From Haloferax prahovense DSM 18310 (lineage in GTDB: Archaea; Halobacteriota; Halobacteria; Halobacteriales; Haloferacaceae): a DNA stretch of 64,000 nucleotides. Positions 8,001 through 16,385 of this stretch are shown in pieces (position 1 is the first letter of the stretch; the number at the start of each line of letters is the position of its first letter). The DNA is taken from contig NZ_AOLG01000013.1 in the NCBI RefSeq assembly GCF_000336815.1, forward strand, positions 74,461-138,460, in the 5' to 3' direction. Below the pieces are notes generated by a model that saw only the letters and a list, made by a program, of their open reading frames with translations, was not told the DNA's origin and ran no database searches. Position numbers and translations under genes: made by a program.

Positions 8001-9398
8001 TCAGAGATAGCCGAGTTCGCGGAGGCGGTCCGCCGTCGCGCCGTCGACGCCGAGTTCGTCTTCGGCGGACCGGGCGCGCTCCGCGTAGTCGGCGACGGGC
8101 GTCTCGAAGAACGAGTCGTCGAGCGACTCGGCGTCGAACGGTTCGTCGGTCTCGGCCTGCCAGCACGGGCGGTCGGCGTCGAGACGGTAGGACTCTCGAC
8201 TCCCGTCGTCGGCCCAGACGAACTTGCGGTCACCGTCGTAGACGGCGCGGAGCATCCGGTTCGTGTCCCGCGCCTGTTCGGCGAGCTTGTGCTGTTTGCC
8301 GCTGTGGCCGATTCGCTCGACGGGAATCCGCGCGCCGGTCACGTCGGGGCGCTCCCCGCGGGCGAGGCCGACGAGGAGGTCGCCGAGCCGAAGGTGCGAA
8401 ACGTAGCCGTCGACGACGTCGGTGCCCTCACCGGGCGCGTTCACGACCACGAGTGGGACGTGCGTCAGCGCTTCGTTGAGGCTGCTTTCGGTGTGACCCC
8501 ACAGGCCGCCGTCGGCCTCGAACGCGAGGTTGTCGCCGTGGTCGGAGGTGACGACGAACGTCGTCTCCTCGTCGGTCGCCGCCCGCACCTCGTCGATGAA
8601 CGAACACACCTTGCGGTCGAGGTAGTCGATGGCCGCGCCGTAGAGGTCGCGGTAGCGCGTCATCTCGGTCTCGTTGCCCTCGGCGACGATTCGCGACCAG
8701 TCGAGGCGCTCGGAGCTCCACGAGTTCGGCGCGTCGTGGAGACTCCCGTCGTAGCCGAGGATGTGCCGTAGGGGACCGTGGGCGTCCATGAAGTTCGTAA
8801 AGAGGAAAAACGGCTCGTCGGACGCGCCGACGAGGCGGTTTGCCTGCCCGATGAGCGTCTTCGCGCCGTCGTCCATCGGCTTCGGAACCGGCGCGGTCGC
8901 AAGCGTGTTGTCGACCTGGACTGCCGCGCCGTTGAGGAGGCTCTGGACCGGCTTGTCGTGTTCGAGCGCGCGCCTGAGAAACTCGAGTTGTTTCCCGAGG
9001 CCGGTCTTCTCGCAGGACTGGCCGAACCGGGCCACGTCGATGCCCTCGGGAAAACGCCGGTCGGGAGAGATGTTGGAGAACTCGTCGAAGAAGCCGTCGA
9101 ATCCGAACGACGACCCGGCCCAGACGTTGGCGCTCACGCCGAGCGCGCGGTGGTCCGGAAGCTCGGCGAGAAACGTGTCGTCGCGACCGATACCCGAGAA
9201 GTCGCGGTGATAGGCGTGAACGCCGTGTTCGTGGGGGAGCGTCCCCGTGAACATGCTCGCGTGGCTCGGGGCGCTCCAGGTGCTGGCGGTTCGGCACTGG
9301 TCGTAGACGATGTCCGCCCGCTCCTGGAGCCGCGAGGAGAAGGAATCGAAGAAGTCCTTTCGGACAGTATCGAGACAGATAAGGACGACATTTCTCAT
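8001..9398 (-). CDS. Sulfatase-like alkaline-phosphatase-superfamily enzyme (paralogue 1)
   Basis: A 465-residue sulfatase-fold protein. Metal-site residues expected of the superfamily are visible: D10 in VVLICLDTVRKD, the nucleophile motif W-S42-A-P-S45-H-A-S-M-F-T-G, D286-H287 in VVTSDHGD, and H302 in WGHTESS, followed by HVPLVVVN. Position 42, which is the formylglycine Cys in type I sulfatases, is Ser. The Arg of CxPSR is His46. Substrate could be a sulfate or phosphate ester, and a transferase role is possible. There is no signal peptide, so it should be cytoplasmic. It is strongly similar to the next gene (shared MRNVVLICLDTVRKD, DQCR, DFSG, SPDRRFP, LDRKVCSF), so they are a tandem duplicate pair. 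It ends in LRELGYL. Confidence 0.8.
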   Translation of the reverse strand: MRNVVLICLDTVRKDFFDSFSSRLQERADIVYDQCRTASTWSAPSHASMFTGTLPHEHGVHAYHRDFSGIGRDDTFLAELPDHRALGVSANVWAGSSFGFDGFFDEFSNISPDRRFPEGIDVARFGQSCEKTGLGKQLEFLRRALEHDKPVQSLLNGAAVQVDNTLATAPVPKPMDDGAKTLIGQANRLVGASDEPFFLFTNFMDAHGPLRHILGYDGSLHDAPNSWSSERLDWSRIVAEGNETEMTRYRDLYGAAIDYLDRKVCSFIDEVRAATDEETTFVVTSDHGDNLAFEADGGLWGHTESSLNEALTHVPLVVVNAPGEGTDVVDGYVSHLRLGDLLVGLARGERPDVTGARIPVERIGHSGKQHKLAEQARDTNRMLRAVYDGDRKFVWADDGSRESYRLDADRPCWQAETDEPFDAESLDDSFFETPVADYAERARSAEDELGVDGATADRLRELGYL

Positions 9399-9512
9399 AC
9401 GTCGGTACAGGTGGGTGATGTGGCGGCCATAGAAAGGTTCTTCGGGACCGAAATCGCCGCCGAAACCGCCCGAAATCGGGAGGAAGCGGTCGCCGACCGG
9501 CGCGTCAGCTGT

Positions 9513-10925
9513 TCAGATGTAGCCGAGGTCGCTCAGGCGCGCCTTCGTCGTCTGGTCCACGTCGTGGTCGGTGCTCGCGGTGACGGCCTCGCGCTTGTAC
9601 TCGTCGAGCGGAACGTCGAAGAACGCCTCGTCGAGGTCGCTGACGTCGACGTCCTCCGCCGCGAGTTCCTGCCAGTTCGGTCGATCCGGGTCGAGTCGGT
9701 GGCGAAGCCGAGTCCCGTTGGAATCCCACTCGTACTTGTCGGCCCCGTCGTAGACGACGCGGATCATGCGGTCCCACTCGCGGCGCTCCGCCTCGGACGC
9801 GTCGGCGGCCATGTTGGAGCCGATTCGCTCGGCGGCGATGCGCGCTTCGAACACGTCGGGCGTCTCCCCGCGGGCGAGTCCGACGAGCAAGCGACCGAGG
9901 TCGACGTGCGAGAAGTAGCCGGTCTCGCTGTCGTCGTAGCCCTCGGGCGCGTTGACGACGAGAAGCGGGACGTGGAGCAGCCCCTCCGTGAGGACGCCCT
10001 TGTGGGCGAGGAGGCCGCCGTCGGCCTCGAACGCGAGGTTCTCGCCGTGGTCGGCGGTGATGACGAACGTCGTCTCTCGGTCCGTCTCAGCCTGCACGCG
10101 GTCGACGAACGAACACACCTTGCGGTCGAGGTAGTCGATGGCCGCGCCGTAGAGCCCGCGGGTGTGTTCGATGTGCTCCCGGTTCTCTTCGAGTTTGCCG
10201 GAGACGTTGACCTCGTGGGTGCTGTATTCGCCCGTCGTCCACGAGTACGGCGCGTCGTGGAGGTCTGAGTCGTAGCCGCGGACGTGGGTGAGCGGACCGT
10301 GGGCGTCCATGAAGTTCGTGAACATGAAAAACGGGTCTGCGTCGCCGTGTTCGCGGACGAGCTTCACCGCCTCGCGCGCGACGATGTTTGCCCCGTCGTC
10401 GAGCGGCTTCGGCACGGGGAGCTCGGCGAACTGTCGGTCGAACTCGACGAGCGCGCCGTTGGCGAGGCTCTGGACCGGGTGGTCGCTGGCGAGCGAGGCT
10501 TTCAGGAAGGCGAGGTAGCGGGCGAGCCCCGTCTCCTCACACTCCTGTCCGAACTTTTCGGCGTCGATGCCATCGGGGAACCGCCGGTCGGGCGAGACGC
10601 TGGTAAAGTCGTCGAAAAGCAGGTCGAAGCCGAACGCGTCGCTGGCGTAGACGTTCGCGCTCGACCCGAACGCCCGATGGTCCGGGAGGTCAGCGAGAAA
10701 CGTGTCTTCCCGACGGAGCCCTGAGAAATCCCGGTTGTACACGTGAATCCCGTGTTGGTGCGGTAGTTTCCCGGTCATCATGCTCGCGTGGCTCGGAACG
10801 CTCCAGCCACTCGCAGCCCGACACTGGTCGAAAGAGGCGTCGGCCCGCTCGCGCAACCGCTCGGCGAACCGGTCGAAGTAGTCCTTCCGGACGGTGTCGA
10901 GGCAGATGAGGACGACGTTTCTCAT
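9513..10925 (-). CDS. Sulfatase-like alkaline-phosphatase-superfamily enzyme (paralogue 2)
   Basis: A 470-residue paralogue of the adjacent gene. Same hallmarks: D10 (LICLDTVRKDYFD), W-S42-V-P-S45-H-A-S-M-M-T-G at the nucleophile position, VITADHGENLAFEADGG, and HVPLLVVNAP. It ends LSDLGYI. Ser replaces the formylglycine-forming Cys. It lies 114 nt from its duplicate, in the same orientation. The gap between its start and the divergent sulfatase-like gene at 11027 is about 100 nt and must hold both promoters. Function is inferred only to the level of a phospho/sulfo-ester enzyme acting in surface-glycan metabolism. Confidence 0.8.
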   Translation of the reverse strand: MRNVVLICLDTVRKDYFDRFAERLRERADASFDQCRAASGWSVPSHASMMTGKLPHQHGIHVYNRDFSGLRREDTFLADLPDHRAFGSSANVYASDAFGFDLLFDDFTSVSPDRRFPDGIDAEKFGQECEETGLARYLAFLKASLASDHPVQSLANGALVEFDRQFAELPVPKPLDDGANIVAREAVKLVREHGDADPFFMFTNFMDAHGPLTHVRGYDSDLHDAPYSWTTGEYSTHEVNVSGKLEENREHIEHTRGLYGAAIDYLDRKVCSFVDRVQAETDRETTFVITADHGENLAFEADGGLLAHKGVLTEGLLHVPLLVVNAPEGYDDSETGYFSHVDLGRLLVGLARGETPDVFEARIAAERIGSNMAADASEAERREWDRMIRVVYDGADKYEWDSNGTRLRHRLDPDRPNWQELAAEDVDVSDLDEAFFDVPLDEYKREAVTASTDHDVDQTTKARLSDLGYI

Positions 10926-11026
10926 TTCGGGTTGTCGGCGATTCTTCGCCGGAGGTTATAGCACCTTCGAGTGCGCCGACCGCTGAGCAACAGATATTTG
11001 AACGCACCTGCCACACCACCGAAGCA

Positions 11027-12370
11027 ATGAACACCGTGTTGATCACCGTCGACGCGCTCCGGGCCGGCCACGTCGGCCAGTACGGCTACCAGCGGGACAC
11101 GCTTCCGGTCCTCGACCGCCTGCTCGACGACGACTCGACGCTGTTCACCGCCGCCTTCGCCAACGGGACCAACACGGGAATTTCGGTTCCGTCGCTTCTC
11201 ACCTCCCGGTACCGCGGGGACGAGCACGCTCGCGACGGGCCAAACATCGCCTCTCCGCTCCCCGACGAGGTATCGACCGCCGGCATCCATTCGAACACCT
11301 ATTTCGCGAGCCGCGTCCCCCGCCCGGCCGACTTCGACCACTTCGACGACTTCGGCATCATGGACTCCGAGGACTCGGGGTCGCCGTCGGCGGCCCACAG
11401 GCTGTTTCGGCGGACGATGGACCTCGTCCGTCCGACGGTCGAGTCGCTCGGGATACGTCCCCTCGCCGAACGGATTCAGGAGGCCGTCTTCCCAGCGTCG
11501 CTCATCATGGAGCAGACGGTGTACGAGAACGCCGAGAAGACGACCGACCGGGCCCTGGAGTGGCTCGACGGCGTCGACGGCGACTTCTTCCTGTGGGTCC
11601 ACTACATGGACCCACACCGCCCCTACGGCATCGACCTCGAGGACCCGGCGTACGGCGAGCCCGCCGACGAGTCGGAGATTCGCCGTCTCATGTCCAAGGC
11701 GGGAATCCACCCCGAAGACGTGACCGAAGCGGAGCGTCGGCGAATCGTCGACCTCTACGACTCTGATATCCGGTACACGTCCGACCACATCGACCGCTTC
11801 CTCGACGGGTTGCAGTCGCTCGGCCGCTACGACGAGACGGATATCATCCTCACCGCCGACCACGGCGAGGAGTTCGCCGACCACGGGAACTACTACCACC
11901 GGAACCGCCCCTACGACGAACTGACGCACGTCCCGCTCGTGGTGAAGTCCAACCGGGGCGACGGCGGGGTCGTCGACGAACAGCGCGAACTGCTCGACCT
12001 CGCGCCCACGGTAGCGCGAAACCACGGCGTCGAACCACCGAGCGCGTTCCGCGGGACCGACCTCTTCGAGGGCGGTCCCCGGCGGGTCGTCTCGACCGGA
12101 TCGTTCAGCGACGCCGGCCCCGTCGTCGGCGTCCGCGAGGACGGCTGGAAGTACATCGCGGTCGACGGCGAGGAAGACGAACTGTACGACCTCCGCGCCG
12201 ACCCGAAAGAGCGCGAGAACGTCGCGGCCGACCACCCCGACCGCTGTGCCTCGTTCCGGTCGGAGATTCCGCCGCACCTGCTGCGCGAGACGACCGAGGG
12301 CGTCCCGGAGGCCGACGACGTGAGCGAGGACGTACAGAAGCGACTCGAAGAACTCGGATATATGGATTGA
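11027..12370 (+). CDS. Sulfatase-like alkaline-phosphatase-superfamily enzyme (paralogue 3)
   Basis: A 447-residue sulfatase-fold protein, more typical than its neighbours: VLITVDALRAGHVGQYGY (D9 metal site), nucleophile region ISVPSLLTSRYRG (Ser53, Ser56), FFLWVHYMDPHRPYG, and ILTADHGEEFADHGNYYH. It then has LTHVPLVV and a C-terminal ELYDLRADPKERENVA segment, the 'DLxxDPxExxN' signature of many sulfatases. It ends RLEELGYMD. Again Ser, not Cys, is at the catalytic position. There is no signal peptide. It is divergent from the tandem pair; a GATATTTG sequence about 33 nt upstream may be its TATA element. Confidence 0.85.
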   Translation: MNTVLITVDALRAGHVGQYGYQRDTLPVLDRLLDDDSTLFTAAFANGTNTGISVPSLLTSRYRGDEHARDGPNIASPLPDEVSTAGIHSNTYFASRVPRPADFDHFDDFGIMDSEDSGSPSAAHRLFRRTMDLVRPTVESLGIRPLAERIQEAVFPASLIMEQTVYENAEKTTDRALEWLDGVDGDFFLWVHYMDPHRPYGIDLEDPAYGEPADESEIRRLMSKAGIHPEDVTEAERRRIVDLYDSDIRYTSDHIDRFLDGLQSLGRYDETDIILTADHGEEFADHGNYYHRNRPYDELTHVPLVVKSNRGDGGVVDEQRELLDLAPTVARNHGVEPPSAFRGTDLFEGGPRRVVSTGSFSDAGPVVGVREDGWKYIAVDGEEDELYDLRADPKERENVAADHPDRCASFRSEIPPHLLRETTEGVPEADDVSEDVQKRLEELGYMD

Positions 12371-12427
12371 CCGCGAGGAGACGTCGCCAGCGGCGATAGC
12401 GTGGTGTCGTCCCGCTACGACGGGACG

Positions 12428-13363
12428 CTACAGGTAGCCGAGCGAAGAGAGCTTGCTGTCGAGCCCGACATCGTCGGGATCGGTGGATGCGGCGGGCGGC
12501 TCGTGGGTTCCCTCGTCAGTCGCCTCGGTGACGACCCACGGAACGCGAATGAGTTCCGGGACTGGGGTCGATTTGTGGTGGCCGTACAGCCCCCACTCGC
12601 CGAAACACTCGCCGTGGTCCGACGTGATTATCACCCGCTCCGAATCGAGGTTCGAGAGGAGGAGTTCGAGGTCGTCGAGCGCCCAGCGTAGGTTGTCTAG
12701 GTAGCCCTCCCACGCCTCCTCACGAGTTATCTTTCCGTCGAGAATCGCGCCGAATATCCCGGACCGGTCGTTCGCGTCGTCCTCGATGGCGAGCGCCCCG
12801 CAGTCGTGCTTCTCGAAGTGCGGGTACGGCGTGTGCGGCTGTTGGTACTGGATAATCGTTCGCGCTGGATCGAGTTCGCGGTGAGCCGCTATCGAGCGGT
12901 TCGTCACCGTCCGCGGCCGGACGCTCCCGATGTCGGCCTCCCAGGCGTCCCGCCACACCTCGTCCAACAGCAACCAGTCGTTGGGGTCGAGCATGGCGTC
13001 AGAGTTCGGGTTGAACGTGACGAACGCCGTCTGATCCATCTCCTCGCGATACTCTTCGGTGAAGTTGTACCGCATGAACTCGCGGGAGTTCGACCCGAGC
13101 GAGGTGGCCGTCGGGACGCGACCGTTGGGGAGGAAATCGTACCCCGATGCGACCGCTTCGAGAGCGTCGGGACGGCACGTGTCCAAAATAATCAGCGCGT
13201 CCCAGTCCCGCTCGTATATCGGTCTCCCAAGTCGTGGAGCGCGTGAATACGCCCGCCGAACCGCGCCCCCCAGTAGCTCCGCGGCGCTGACTTTCGCCGC
13301 GGTCCCGAGATTCAGATTCTGATAGTACCACCGTGCGTTAGATACCCAATCGCCAAGCCCCAT
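12428..13363 (-). CDS. Short sulfatase/phosphatase-superfamily protein, variant subfamily A
   Basis: A 311-residue shortened alkaline-phosphatase-superfamily protein. An N-terminal extension of about 50 residues (YYQNLNLGTAAKVSAAELLGG) is followed by ALIILDTCRPDALEAV (metal Asp), a Thr/Ser-rich candidate nucleophile loop PTATSLGSNSREF, QQPHTPYPHF, a long helical stretch YLDNLRWALDDLELLLSNL, then IITSDHGECFGEWGLYGHH and RVPWVV. It ends LSSLGYL. It lacks the xPS motif. The same domain order appears in the gene at 15259, defining a second subfamily. The ATG at 13363 is taken rather than the in-frame GTG at 13372. Codon bias and GC look slightly lower than in flanking housekeeping genes by eye. 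Confidence 0.7.
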   Translation of the reverse strand: MGLGDWVSNARWYYQNLNLGTAAKVSAAELLGGAVRRAYSRAPRLGRPIYERDWDALIILDTCRPDALEAVASGYDFLPNGRVPTATSLGSNSREFMRYNFTEEYREEMDQTAFVTFNPNSDAMLDPNDWLLLDEVWRDAWEADIGSVRPRTVTNRSIAAHRELDPARTIIQYQQPHTPYPHFEKHDCGALAIEDDANDRSGIFGAILDGKITREEAWEGYLDNLRWALDDLELLLSNLDSERVIITSDHGECFGEWGLYGHHKSTPVPELIRVPWVVTEATDEGTHEPPAASTDPDDVGLDSKLSSLGYL

Positions 13364-13465
13364 AGGGTACACTCCTTTCAGGGGGGTTTGAACGTTTCTC
13401 CACAGAAATACAGTTTGATAATTAGAAACCGGGTATCCTACCGGTCGGTGTGAGACCAGCGTCGG

Positions 13466-14389
13466 TCACGTGTCGGCGTATTCGCAGAACGCCTTCCTGC
13501 CCGCCTCGCTGAACTCGTCGCAGTCGACCTGGAAGCCGTAGTGGGCTTCCATCTCGGGGAGCGTCATCCGCGTCGCTGCGATGCGCGCTTCGAGCGCGCC
13601 CTTCCGCTGGAACTCCGCCGGGGCCTCGTGTCGTTCGAGCGGGAGCGATTTCAGGTAGGCGTACGGGAACGTCGCGAGGTCGTAGAGGCGCTTTAGGACC
13701 TCTCGGGGGAGGCTCCGCGGCCGCTCGAAGATGTAGTGGTGTTCGTGGTGGAGCGTCCACCGAATCGCGCTCCAGAAGGAGACGCCCGACTGGAAGTCGG
13801 TTATCTTCCCGTGGATGTCGCGGCTGATTTCGCCGCGCAGGTCGAAGTCGTAGCCCAGCGAGTCCGAGACGTGACCGTGGTCCAGCCAGATGAGCGCGTC
13901 GCGGGCGTACAGCCGTCGCCAGTGGTCGCGGTCCTCTGCGCCGCCCACGTCGTAGTACGGCACGTCGAGCAGGAGTCCGCGGGGGGCGATGTTCATCCCG
14001 CGCCCGCTGAGGAAGAAGGGACGGTCGACCTGCGCCTCCAGCGCGTGGAATATCTCGACGAAGTCCTCGATGACCCCCTCGTGGTAGTAGTCGTCCGTGT
14101 CGAGCGATTCGAGGACGTACTCGCCGCGGGACTCCTCGAAGGAGATGTTTCGGTCCCCGCCGAGCCAGTCGCACTCGTCCGACCGGTCAAGGACCGCCCG
14201 CAAGTTGTCGAATTCGGCCTCCAGCTCGCGGAGGATATCGCGGCTACCGTCGGTCGAACCGCCGTCGACGACGACGACCTCGTACAGCTCCTCGTCGACC
14301 TGCTCAACCATGCTCCGAAGCGACTCCTCGATGGTCTCGGCCATGTTGTAGTTACAGACCGCGATGGAGTAGCGAGGGGAACTGGGCAT
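13466..14389 (-). CDS. Family 2 glycosyltransferase
   Basis: A 307-residue GT2 enzyme. Motifs: YSIAVCNYNMAETIEESLRSM, VVVDGGSTDGSRDIL, RNISFEESRGEYVLESLDTDDYYH (DTD metal site), and a GRGMNIAPRGL acceptor loop. There are no membrane segments at the C-terminus. The start at 14389 (MPSSPRYS) is preferred because TTTTTAAC on the minus strand near 14412-14418 is spaced as a TATA box for a leaderless transcript. It is divergent from the acetyltransferase. Likely one of the glycan-extending transferases of the locus. Confidence 0.8.
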   Translation of the reverse strand: MPSSPRYSIAVCNYNMAETIEESLRSMVEQVDEELYEVVVVDGGSTDGSRDILRELEAEFDNLRAVLDRSDECDWLGGDRNISFEESRGEYVLESLDTDDYYHEGVIEDFVEIFHALEAQVDRPFFLSGRGMNIAPRGLLLDVPYYDVGGAEDRDHWRRLYARDALIWLDHGHVSDSLGYDFDLRGEISRDIHGKITDFQSGVSFWSAIRWTLHHEHHYIFERPRSLPREVLKRLYDLATFPYAYLKSLPLERHEAPAEFQRKGALEARIAATRMTLPEMEAHYGFQVDCDEFSEAGRKAFCEYADT

Positions 14390-14464
14390 ACTCAGAGTGC
14401 CCCACACGAGGTTAAAAATCAACTGTCCGGTCGTCATCGCAGTCGCGTGCTCATCGCCATTCTC

Positions 14465-14478
14465 TATCAACATTGATA
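14465..14478. promoter_or_regulatory. Inverted repeat in divergent glycosyltransferase/acetyltransferase promoter region
   Basis: TATCAA-CA-TTGATA is a perfect 6-bp inverted repeat with a 2-nt spacer. It lies between the two divergent TATA elements (near 14415 on the minus strand and 14494-14500 on the plus strand), about 20 nt upstream of the latter. That position suits an operator controlling one or both genes. No regulator is identified. Confidence 0.4.
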
Positions 14479-14523
14479 ACTGGGGGGCAAGGCTGATATA
14501 GCACCACGCGGAGACTCCGTACA

Positions 14524-15222
14524 ATGCGGAGCGTAAAGACGACTGTCGAATCCGTGGTTTCGCGGCTTGGTTACCCCGAGATTGCCACGACGCTCATCGA
14601 CAAGTCGCCCGCGGAGACGAACTTCTCACGGGGGCGGAACGTCGGCATCGAATCCGGCTGTTCGATGCGAGGAGATATCTCACTCGGTGACGACGTGCAC
14701 GTCGGTCCCGACTGCGTACTCAACGGGACGGTAGGTCTCGGACGGGGGACGAATCTCAACGGTCGGAACACACTCAGAGGGACCGTCGATATCGGACGAT
14801 ACTGTGCCGTTGCCCCCGGCGCGGAGTTCCGGTCGCAGAACCACACGACCGCGAACCCGACGCTGCAGTTGAAACTGTACCGACAGGTCACCGGCGACGA
14901 GTTGGCGTGGACCTCGAAAGGAGACATCGACGTCGGGAGTGACGTGTGGATCGGTTCGAACGCGACCGTCCTCTCGGGAGTCTCTATCGGCCACGGCGCA
15001 ATCGTCGGCGCGGGGGCCGTCGTGACGAGCGACGTAGAGCCCTACGCGGTTGTCGCGGGCGTCCCCGCCGAACGAAAGAAGTGGCGGTTCGACGAACACA
15101 TCCGAGAGGAACTGCTCGACACGGCGTGGTGGAACTGGTCGGAGGAGAAGGTAGCAGAGAACAGGCAGTTCTTCGAGACGGACCTCACGAGCATCGAGAG
15201 CGTCTCCGACGTGCTCGGGTGA
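14524..15222 (+). CDS. Hexapeptide-repeat (left-handed beta-helix) acyltransferase
   Basis: A 232-residue LbH acyltransferase, CatB/WbbJ-like. Imperfect hexapeptide repeats run from about residue 40 (ISLGDDVHVGPDCVLNGTVGLGRGTNLNG) through GRYCAVAPGAEFRSQNH, then VDVGSDVWIGSNATVLSGVSIGHGAIVGAGAVVTSDVEPYAVVAGVPA, the standard closing coil. The conserved His (SQNHTTAN, ~residue 111) is the likely catalytic base. The C-terminal helix WWNWSEEKVAENRQFF is typical of sugar O- or N-acetyltransferases. It probably acetylates a sugar of the locus glycan using acetyl-CoA. TGATATA at 14494-14500 lies 27 nt upstream of the ATG, indicating a leaderless gene. Confidence 0.85.
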   Translation: MRSVKTTVESVVSRLGYPEIATTLIDKSPAETNFSRGRNVGIESGCSMRGDISLGDDVHVGPDCVLNGTVGLGRGTNLNGRNTLRGTVDIGRYCAVAPGAEFRSQNHTTANPTLQLKLYRQVTGDELAWTSKGDIDVGSDVWIGSNATVLSGVSIGHGAIVGAGAVVTSDVEPYAVVAGVPAERKKWRFDEHIREELLDTAWWNWSEEKVAENRQFFETDLTSIESVSDVLG

Positions 15223-15258
15223 GACTGCCGGACGAATTCGAATCGGAACCCCGGCTGA

Positions 15259-16206
15259 TTACTTGTAGCCGAGATTCTCCAGGCGCTCCGTGACCTCCGC
15301 GGAGGTGGCGCGGCTGCTGGACTCGACGCCGTCGTCGGTGATAGTCGGCCGCTCGCCGTCGAGGACCGCCCACGGGACCGTCACGAGGCCGGGGTGGCGG
15401 TGGTACGGCAGGTGTTGGTGGTAGGTGAATGGCAGCGGCCACGACTTTGCTTCGACCACGTTGCCGTGGTCGGACGTGAGGACGATGCGCTCGTCGAACG
15501 CGTCGATGAGCCGTTGGACCTCGTCCATCGCGTAGGTCAGGTTCTCGCCGTACGCCTGCCACATCTCTTCTTCGTCGACGATGCCCTTGGCCGCGGCCTC
15601 GAAGACGTTTCCGGCGCGGTCGTCGCCGTCCATGTCCAAGTCCTCGAACAGTTGGTAGGTACAGAAGTGGAGGTCCGGGCGGCCGACGAACGGGACGTGC
15701 GGTTGCATCAAGTGGACGATGAGCCGCTTGTCCGGGTACTCTTCGCGCGCTCGAATCGCGGCGTCGATGATGGGTCCGGGGAGAATCGCCTCCACGTCGT
15801 CGTCGTAGGCGTCCTGCCACACTTCGAAGAGCTTGTGCCACTTGTCCGGCACCTTCTTCGAGACCTGCGGGTTGCCCGAGACGTAGACGATGTCGCCGTA
15901 CTCGTCGGGGAACGAGACCGGGAGCCACTCGGGAGTCGCGCTCGCTCGACTGGTCTCCGCGCGGTAGTCGTCGAACTGGTCGAGGTCGACGAACTCCTCG
16001 AAGAGGTCGGCCCGGCACGCGTCAAGGACGACGAGCGTGTCCCAATCCGCGTCGACCACGTCGATTCCGCGCCTGCCCGGATACAGTTTCGTCTGAATCG
16101 CCCCGTTTCCCCGCCGCATCAGCGTCCCCCGCCACCAGTTCAAACTCCGGCCGTTCTCGGCGATCTGCGAGAGGCCGTATTTGATCCGGTCGAATGCGTT
16201 CGACAT
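15259..16206 (-). CDS. Short sulfatase/phosphatase-superfamily protein, variant subfamily B
   Basis: A 315-residue relative of the gene at 12428. It has an N-terminal extension of ~45 residues, WDTLVVLDACRADLFEEFV (metal Asp), SRASATPEWLPVSF at the place where the nucleophile loop should be, MQPHVPFVGRPDLHF, the helix YGENLTYAMDEVQRLIDAF, VLTSDHGNVVEAKS, YHRHPGLVTVPWAVL, and the C-terminus RLENLGYK. The CxPSR/SxPSH signature is absent, but the DHG metal motif is kept. The start at 16206 (MSNAFDRIKYG) is chosen over an upstream in-frame start at 16287. A T-rich element near 16228-16243 (minus strand) could be its TATA box. Role: unknown ester-handling enzyme of the glycosylation locus. Confidence 0.7.
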   Translation of the reverse strand: MSNAFDRIKYGLSQIAENGRSLNWWRGTLMRRGNGAIQTKLYPGRRGIDVVDADWDTLVVLDACRADLFEEFVDLDQFDDYRAETSRASATPEWLPVSFPDEYGDIVYVSGNPQVSKKVPDKWHKLFEVWQDAYDDDVEAILPGPIIDAAIRAREEYPDKRLIVHLMQPHVPFVGRPDLHFCTYQLFEDLDMDGDDRAGNVFEAAAKGIVDEEEMWQAYGENLTYAMDEVQRLIDAFDERIVLTSDHGNVVEAKSWPLPFTYHQHLPYHRHPGLVTVPWAVLDGERPTITDDGVESSSRATSAEVTERLENLGYK

Positions 16207-16287
16207 AGAGGACCGGACCCAACCGACCAAAGAAAAACTTTCTATGGCTTCGGAACAGGACGGGCCGCGACGGCGACCCGCCGTCAC

Positions 16288-16318
16288 AGCGACCCCATAA
16301 CCGTAGACGCCCCGCTAC
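16288..16318. repeat. 31-bp imperfect direct repeat, copy 1
   Basis: It matches copy 2 (16355-16385) at 28 of 31 positions. It lies between two same-strand sulfatase-like genes. Copy 2 includes the last bases of the downstream sulfatase-like gene with its stop codon, so copy 1 looks like a duplicated 3' fragment of such a gene. Confidence 0.6.
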
Positions 16319-16354
16319 CCGGGTATCCGCTTTCGTCGACGGGTCGGACTTGAG

Positions 16355-16385
16355 AGCGACCGTATAACCGCAGACGCCCCGCTAC
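16355..16385. repeat. 31-bp imperfect direct repeat, copy 2
   Basis: The second copy ends at the TAG stop of the frameshifted sulfatase-like gene (16382-16384). It differs from copy 1 by three substitutions. The spacing between copies is 36 bp. Confidence 0.6.
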
